From Gyromitra esculenta (lineage: Eukaryota; Ascomycota; Pezizomycetes; Pezizales; Discinaceae), in NCBI GenBank assembly GCA_038503075.1, contig JBCAML010000008.1:1240001-1304000 (forward strand): 64,000 nt of DNA. The letters are read 5' to 3'. Position 1 is the first letter of the stretch, and each line of letters opens with the position of its first letter. A program made the position numbers and the translations under genes. This document shows positions 57,301 through 64,000 of this stretch, piece after piece. The notes below the pieces were generated by a model. The model worked only from the letters and a program-made list of their open reading frames with translations, was not told the DNA's origin and ran no database searches.

Positions 57301-57486
57301 CTATGTGGAAAAGAAAACAGATTTTGGAAGGGAAGGACTGTTCCTGGGTCTAGACATGTGGGGGCTGTTTCTTTTCCTTTACATCCCCCTCATGCTTCCT
57401 GACGCCGCTCTATACGTTATACATTTAACCGATAATTCACCAGTGACTGATCAATTTCGCAGAGCCATACGTGTAAGCATACAAGG

Positions 57487-57549
57487 CGAAATTTGGAGTG
57501 CTGAATGATTTTACGCTTTAGCTGCGCCTTAGCACTCCAGCCAAATTCC
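57487..57549. repeat. Imperfect inverted repeat
   Basis: GAAATTTGGAGTGCT at 57488-57502 pairs with AGCACTCCAGCCAAATT near 57531-57547, apart from a 4-base bulge, around a 28-base loop. It could be a decayed MITE tip or a hairpin in a transcript; there is no target duplication that I can find. Confidence 0.35.
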
Positions 57550-59719
57550 GTACACTTGCATTACTGCAAGTTCAATGCAACAAGTTCTGTATCTAATAGA
57601 ACCTAAATTTGATCAAGCCAGGAACCTCGTCTAAAGAGCCATGTTACTAGTATCCTACCTCATACCAGCCTTATTGTGATTGATGGCGGTTATGTGTAGT
57701 GATCTCACGAACCTTACTAAAACACCATCACCAGCAAGTGGCTTGAAAACGAATACCTATGTATCTTGTAACTTTACTACAGTCACTTTCAAGCGATCTA
57801 TCGCCAGATCCTATAGGTGCATCTCTATCAAAACTTTTCCTAGTATTTCTGATTGAATATGTGTTTGATGCTTAAATCTAATGCATTATTGTATGTAGTA
57901 TAGTAATTTTAGGTCCAAACACTTCTATCAACTGTTTAGTTACTCTTCTGCCTTCCCTTTGATATAGCTCTAAGAGATAGATTACAAGAGTGTTTTTGTT
58001 CGATAGTTATCGCGCTTTTGAAATTCCTCAGCATGCCTAGCTAGGGAGCGTCGACATTGGCTGTATAGTCGACCGACATGATAGCTAAAAAGTACTATGA
58101 ACTAGAGCAGGTAGATGAGACTCAAGCTGACGGGATATAGAGCCTCATATTCAGCTCTAATGGCCATTTAAATCACCTTCCTATCGATTCATAAGAATGT
58201 CACATGGAGCTATATGGCCATAGGCTGAAGCCTTATGACTGGCTATTATTATAACACTGAATAGTTAAAAGCGGCAAGCGAGCGCCTAGAATTGGTACAA
58301 AAATCGATTTGAGAACCCCTTAACCCGGCCCTGGATATATATGAATTCAAAATATACCAAAAGGGGGGTTAGATGGCGTTTTCATATTGTGGGTGGTCTA
58401 CTTTGATCCCTAGCCATCTTCCAGACGCCCTGGAAATATAGCGCACGTACCATGGATATATTCATGCACCAGAGTTAGAGAGGGTATGCCAATGGTAAGC
58501 TACCAAGGCAAACACCTGTTGTCAGTTGATTGAATTCAGCAAAATAAGTCACACTCTTAGCCGCCCAAGAGGCTTATCTTCGTTCTAATTTGTGACTTTA
58601 TGCAGGCCGATTTAACTTTGTGATCTGGGAATATCCTGTCCATCTGCAGTAACAACGAAGTACACGCGTCCTATCTTCGTAGAATTTTTCAGCCGGATGA
58701 AATGTCAGAACAAGCCGAGTATTTTTGTTCGGGATGCGGCCCCATATTATGAATAAAAGGGCTTGCCTGCCTGGAAAAATTTCTTAGCTAACAAGGTATT
58801 TGCTGATGAGAGCAAGTACATGTATGCTACTTTATAACTTGATAAATTATCTCACAACCCCATAACGGACTCCGATCAGCAGTGATCGATGACGGTGGGC
58901 TCTAGAGTAGGAATGTCGTTTCCTGAAGCCAAGCCGGTACAAAAACGGGAGCAGGGGCTGGTTTCACGCAGGTTTTGGCCATTCACGTCCTTCCGCAGCA
59001 ATGAGTAACGTCATCCTAAAGGAATCTTTTCTGCTTTTCTGCGCTTGTCATCTGAAGGGACCGGCAGGCTTGCGCGGCTTCCCCACTGCCAAGAAAAAGA
59101 TGGGGAATATGTGCGCTAGACAACGGCAAATAGAGCCGAACGGATAGCTTCCGGGCTCTAAGGTGACGAATAGGAATCAGAGTATCAAAATTCGAATGCG
59201 CAGGCGCATTTGCCCACCTCTACGATTTTTGTTAGCTGGGTTGGAGGTATCGTGAATTTGCGGGAGGTGAAATTCTGGATGCGAAAGCCACGCGGCTCAG
59301 TTGCTGGTTTCTCGGTAATGGTCTGCCGTTACCCCTGTCAGTACAGTAGCAAAAACAAAGTTTTCGGTGGGTGCCGAGATGTCATTGGACTTGGGTAAGA
59401 CATGGGCTGGGGTTTTGCTTGTTTGCTTTTCTGCAAGTGCAGAAGAGGCCTGCCATCTTATCCGGAATCGTCTTCAACTTTACTTAGCATTAAAGTTAAG
59501 CTGTCCCTCTGTTTTTGAGGGCGGGATCGTGACTTCAATCGTGCAACTCAGATTCAAGTGCTTGAAACTGGGTAGTATCATCATCTGTGACGCCTATCAA
59601 CATCAGTCCCGCGGCCGCTGCAGAGTCTTAGACAAATAGGAGGCACCTCGTGCTTGGATACCTGTTTTGGAAGTAGCAACCTCCCTTTTTCTCTCTCCCG
59701 CCTTTCGTCAAGGTTGAAA

Positions 59720-59746
59720 TCTTGGAAGTCTTGGAAGTCTTGGATA
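59720..59746. repeat. TCTTGGAAG tandem repeat
   Basis: Almost three copies of the 9-mer TCTTGGAAG in a row. It lies about 500 bp upstream of the LicD gene and has no evident role. Confidence 0.6.
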
Positions 59747-60113
59747 AAAATCTCTTGGGGTCTTTGGACCGACTGCCGAAGGGTCAAGCACCTTGCCCAA
59801 ATTCGAATTACTGGTTCTCCTGCTTCAAGCTTGCCTCCATTTCCGTTTCTCCCCAGTAAGACCGACACTACATTCGTTTGCTATCCCTACCCTCCGGTGC
59901 CCGCCCTCGCGGTTTTTATCTCGGAACTTCTTCTTCTCTCTCCCTTTAATTCTTTTCATTTATAATTCTTTCGACTTTAATTCTGGGCTGCCACCACAGC
60001 CAGGGGCCACTCGTCGTAACATCATCTCTTAGTAATCGCCGGGGTTCGCGCCAAATACCAGCTTGGTTTCAACTTTCACATTTTCGCTACTTTACGCCCT
60101 AACTCCACATAGT

Positions 60114-60121
60114 ATATATAC
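60114..60121 (+). promoter_or_regulatory. TATA box of the LicD-family gene
   Basis: TATATATA lies 112 bases before the ATG at 60233, downstream of a long pyrimidine-rich stretch (59,920-59,980). The spacing fits a fungal promoter. Confidence 0.45.
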
Positions 60122-60232
60122 ATAGCTACATCCGCCTATCGATCTTGCTCCTGGCTACGAGTTGGAAGAGGTATATCAAGAAAGGCAAACTCACATTAAT
60201 ACAACGGCGAAGACGACGACGACGAAAACAAC

Positions 60233-61603
60233 ATGCGGCTCCAAGCTCTCTTTCTAGGAGTGGTTACGCTGGGTTCGATGGTCTGTGGGGCATCCTTGGG
60301 CGGCAGGAAACAACTTAACGTTAAAAAGCAAGAGCCTCCAAGGCCGAGCACAAAGTACTTTCGTAAGTTTCTGCACAAGAAATGCCCTTCGCACAGGGCT
60401 GTTGGCGAATACAGGTGTGCTAACGGATGTCGTGTGACACAGATGAACCTGGGTTGGTTTTCCTCCACAATCCTTTTGCCCGGCAGCAAGATTCTGGCTG
60501 GCGTAGTGAGAAATGAGAAGAGTTGATTGGCCATATTTTCGGCCGGGGAATTTTTTATGCATGACATGACTCTCGTCGAACCGGAATCTCGCGATGGGGT
60601 CATAGTGTCAACCAGACTTTGGGCTGACAGGCGAATAGGCAAGGAGACTTAACTGGGCATTACGACGCGCGATACTTCAAAGAGGTTCAGGAATATGATG
60701 AGCGATTAGACACCTTGAAGCATTTGGCCAAATCTTGGCTTCAGACAACTGCGCGGGAAGGAATCGAAACATGGATAGCTCACGGGACATTGCTTGGATG
60801 GTGGTGGAACGGAAGAGTCGGTCATCTAGACGGATATTGTTGAAACGGTGATAGATGCTGACAAAGTGTAGCTTCTCCCCTGGGATTGGGATTTAGATGT
60901 TCAAGTGTCTTCGAAGACCCTAACCATGATGGGCGAACAATACAACATGACTAGGCATCACTATACCTCTGATGACGGTACCGTGAAACGGGAATATCTT
61001 CTGGACATAAACCCATGGATCTGGGAGCGTGTCAGGGGCGATGGAAATAATATCATCGACGCGAGATGGATAGATATCAGGAATGGGCTGTATATCGATA
61101 TTACGGGTATCGCAGAGACCAGGGTGGACCAACCAGGTGTTTACAACTGCAAGAATTACCACTGGTATAAGGTGAGAAAAGCTATCTCGATATGGTGGAT
61201 ACTTAATTTCGACGTCTAAGAAGTTTCATACAAACATGAGCTTGTCAGACGTCAGAAGTTGCAAAAGCATTATTTTCGATGTGGAACATAGCTAACTAAA
61301 CTACTAAAGACTGACGACATTTGGCCACTCCGTGATACTCTCTTTGAGGGCGTCCCCGCCAAAATCCCGTACAATTTTGACGAAATTCTCCTGAAAGAGT
61401 ACAAGACCAAAGCGCTTGTAGTCACTGAGTACGAAGGTCACCGATGGAATACTCAGACCAAGACATGGGATAGAGCAATCGATGTTCCAGCCGGAAAGGA
61501 AGCAGAGGAGCTTTTGAAGAATATCCGAGAACCAGAGAAGTACTCGACAGTCGAGTCTGGCGGGTTCTTTTATAATGCTTTCCGGTTACTTCATTGGTGG
61601 TGA
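60233..61603 (+). CDS. Secreted LicD-family protein
   Basis: Four exons (60233-60362, 60644-60816, 60872-61171, 61310-61603) join in phase to 298 residues. Residues 1-20 are a signal peptide (MRLQALFLGVVTLGSMVCGA). The LicD core shows HGTLLGWWWNG at 90-100 and PWDWDLD at 104-110, whose aspartates probably bind a metal. The domain continues through YLLDINPWIWERVRGDG, IDARWIDIRNGLYIDITG and VVTEYEGHRWN. LicD proteins transfer phosphocholine or phospho-sugars, and fungal relatives act in mannose-phosphate addition to glycans; the substrate here is unknown. Introns 2 (55 bp) and 3 (138 bp) have good branch sites (GCTGAC, CTAAC). Intron 1 (281 bp) is the least certain: it was chosen because GTAAGT at 60363 and the AG at 60643 keep the frame. 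There is no membrane segment after the signal. Confidence 0.82.
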
Positions 61604-62368
61604 TGAGTTACCCCATTCTGGTTGTAAAAGCGGTGTTTTATATTTTCTTTATTGTTTCTATAAAAAAGGTGATCTTTGGGATTTTGTTAGATTGGGTTTG
61701 TATATTCTGCATTTCTGCCTGGACGGCGGTTTCGGCTTCGAGAACTCAGCGCGACGACTCGATGGTTAGATCCTGTATCGGAAGGGGTATGTTTTTTGGC
61801 GGACAGCCTGTGAACTGTCATCAGGTTTGCGTTTGTGGGTAAACTGGGATAACTCACGATTCATCCTTTGGTAGGGAATGCGGGTGCTGCATGTCTGTGT
61901 GCGCGGGTGGTGTCTTTTCAAACTTGGGCTGTTTCACTTGAATAAGGAGTTTTCTGGTCTTTAATGACTTTCTTTACATTTCCGGCTGGGGTTCCTTTAT
62001 TCTTTTTTTCCCCCGCCTTTTTTTTGTTCTTTGTTTATTTTTTTTACCACAAGTCCTGATTTCTTTTGTCTTTCCCTTTTGTCCTCTTGCTTCTCGTGCG
62101 TGCATCGTGTGTAATTGTATCGGAGATCCTCTAAATAGGAAGGGACGAGATCTAGATCAAGATTTTTTCAATAATAGAAGATCTATTAGCAAACACGACA
62201 GGGTTGGAGTGATCATTGGTGATTGCCGGTGATGACGTTGATTCCTGTGGTTGGTGCAACCCTGCTGGGGAGTCTCGTAATTCCCCTCCCCCGCAAATTC
62301 CAATTCCTGTCTGGTGTCCGACAATATAGTAATAGTTCAACATTGAACGCCCCCACTAATATTCCACA
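61604..62368. other. Intergenic DNA between LicD gene and PSD1
   Basis: 765 bp with long T- and C-rich runs at 61,990-62,045. It holds the LicD 3' UTR and the PSD1 promoter. The ORFs at 61575-61842 overlap the LicD stop in other frames and are not supported. Confidence 0.55.
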
Positions 62369-64000
62369 ATGCCCATCCCTCCGCTTTACCGACTGCGTCC
62401 GCCATTGCGCCCTTCCATCGTCGCGGGCAAACCGGTTTCGGCACCATCCGTGTTACTGCTTCTCCGGCATCCACCTACGCAGCAGATATCACCGCAGACA
62501 CTCCGTCGCTACTCGCAACATCAACACCAAAGACAGTCGTTTTTTGAGAGGTTAAGGGATTCTTGGAATGACACGAAGATAGAATGGTACTCGATACCCG
62601 TTGGGCTTGGGATTGGGGTGGTGGCGTTTGCGCATCTACGAAATGTCAGGAACCGGGAAAGCCATGAGGGTTGCGACGGGGGTGGATATGAACGTGGTGA
62701 TGGGAAGAAGATTAAGCCTATGGGGTCATGGTAGGTGCTTTCTCCTTTAAAATATAAATATCCATCTGCCTCTCCTCTCCTCTCTCCTTTCCTTTCCTTT
62801 CCTACTGGGTATGAGAGAGATTTTTTTGAACGAGGTCAGGTACTGACTAGACACGATATATAGGCAAGTACAAGTACTCTCTACCCTCCCGCTTAAAGCA
62901 CTTTCCTACTACTGGGGGAAATTCAACGAAATCCCGCTCCCGACGTTCTTGCGCGTACCGGGGTTTAAGCTCTACTCCTTCATCTTCGGCGTTAACCTTT
63001 CCGAAGTTGGCGAAGCTGATCTTCGCTCTTACCGGAACCTAGCGGAGTTCTTCTACCGCCAACTCAAGCCCGGATGTCGTCCGATTGATCCTCGCCCCGA
63101 AGCCGTCGTCTCACCCGCCGACGGGAAGGTTCTGCAGTTTGGTGAAGTTCATGCAGGAGGTCAGGTAGAACAGGTGAAAGGGATGACGTATTCGCTCGAT
63201 GCACTTCTTGGCGCACAAGGGCCGATCGACAGTCAGGGTCAGAGTGTGAATCCTGCTGTGTTGGTGAAGAAGAAGCTTCAAGGGGAAGGGGTTGAGCCCG
63301 GGACGACGGAGGCACGATATGGGAAGGGCGGAGATGCGGATAAGGACTCAGCGCACTATCAGAGCGACGAAGAGTTTGCGAACGTCAACGGGATATCATA
63401 CACACTACCATCGCTCCTCTCTGGAGATGCAGGTGATAAGCGTCACGCTGAGGCCCCCGAGCAGGACGTATCGATGCCGACCGACTCTAGTGCTGTGGCT
63501 GAGGTCGGGAGCGATCTTGCTAAAGGCGTCATGAGTTCTTGGTGGGGCGGGGATGTGGAGGCGAAAAAAAAGAGGTTATTTTTCGCAGTTGTTTATTTAG
63601 CGCCTGGCGATTATCATAGGTTTCATAGTCCGGTGAACTGGGTTGCTGAGCGGCGGCGACACTTCGCTGGGGAGCTGTATAGCGTGTCACCGTATCTACA
63701 GAGTCGACTGCCTAATTTGTTCACACTGAACGAGCGTGTCGTCCTATTAGGACGGTGGAAGTATGGTATGTTCTCTATGACGCCTGTCGGCGCTACCAAC
63801 GTCGGGAGTATCAAGATCCACTTTGATAGAGAATTACGCACGAATTCTCTCACTCACGATGCAACGAAGGCAGACAGTGAGGGCGGATTTGCAGAGGCAA
63901 GCTATAAGGGGGCTAGTGCTCTGCTGGGCGGGTATCCGTTGACGAAGGGGGCAGAAATTGGAGGTTTTAATTTGGGAAGCACGGTGGTGCTCGTTTTTGA
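62369..64000 (+). CDS. PSD1: Phosphatidylserine decarboxylase, mitochondrial (3' end beyond window)
   Basis: Makes phosphatidylethanolamine from phosphatidylserine in the inner mitochondrial membrane. Exon 1 is 62369-62730. A 133-bp intron (GTAGGT...TATATAG, branch TACTGAC) follows, and exon 2 from 62864 is open to the window end, about 499 residues so far; yeast Psd1 has 500. Residues 1-50 are basic and Ser/Pro-rich, a likely presequence. Residues ~73-90 (YSIPVGLGIGVVAFAHL) form the membrane anchor. The family core starts at LRVPGFKLYSFIFGVN. Asp207 in SPADGK and His375 in YHRFHSPVNW match the self-cleavage residues. LGST at 491-494 is the processing site, where Ser493 becomes the pyruvoyl group. 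Residues ~250-345 form a variable linker between the two core halves. Only the short C-terminal tail is missing. Confidence 0.95.

Larger units (their letters stand above)
54343..60113. other. Intergenic DNA, no gene recognised
   Basis: The longest ORFs (55527-55838, 103 codons; 59654-59965, 103 codons; 59367-59639, 90 codons) resemble nothing I know and overlap others. Small features: TACATGTA at 54999 and 58817, a 7-bp hairpin at 56164-56184, an imperfect hairpin at 57487-57549, and a nonamer repeat at 59720-59746. The last kilobase is pyrimidine-rich, as fungal promoters often are. Confidence 0.5.

Noticed and set aside
1..64000. A biosynthetic gene cluster or other multi-gene host system
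   Set aside because: Only three host genes are supported, and they belong to unrelated primary metabolism; the rest is transposon-derived or non-coding.

Overview
The window is nuclear DNA of a filamentous ascomycete (Pezizomycotina-type). The evidence is short GT-AG introns (mostly 47-60 bp, three of 133-281 bp), single-chain fungal glutamate synthase, a secreted LicD-family protein, mitochondrial phosphatidylserine decarboxylase, chromodomain Gypsy (Ty3) elements and a fungal-style LINE. I cannot name the species.

Layout. (1) 1-8471: NAD(P)H glutamate synthase GLT1 on the minus strand, eight exons, with GATA-type sites upstream. (2) 8472-17481: gene-empty DNA holding a hAT-type MITE, a retroposon with a 16-bp target duplication, and a solo LTR. 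(3) 17487-44264: a transposon cluster bounded by two oppositely oriented Gypsy-A elements, enclosing a LINE, its short non-autonomous relative, a TA-flanked MITE and many solo LTRs. (4) 45412-53778: a Russian-doll nest of LTRs with a near-intact chromodomain Gypsy (Gypsy-B) inside. (5) 54343-60232: gene-empty DNA. (6) 60233-64000: a LicD-family gene, then PSD1, both on the plus strand; PSD1 runs off the window.

The main result is structural. The 5-bp target duplications of the two Gypsy-A copies are exchanged, as are those of two solo LTRs inside them. Each pattern is what homologous recombination between inverted copies leaves behind: an inversion of 25199-36222 with a second inversion of 28743-32742 nested in it. 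Other elements cut by the breakpoints (two solo LTRs, a MITE, a LINE, a retroposon) rejoin with matching flanks when the inversions are undone.

The second result is how Gypsy-B is expressed and copied. Its gag ends in a slippery heptamer TTTAAAC, followed by a 6-nt spacer and a perfect 9-bp stem, which puts pol in the -1 frame. Its primer-binding site is complementary to the predicted 5' end of its own RNA, as in Tf1-type self-priming. Its LTRs lack the usual TG...CA ends.

The host genes do not form a cluster: GLT1 is nitrogen assimilation, PSD1 makes mitochondrial phosphatidylethanolamine, and LicD is a probable phospho-sugar or phosphocholine transferase of the secretory pathway.
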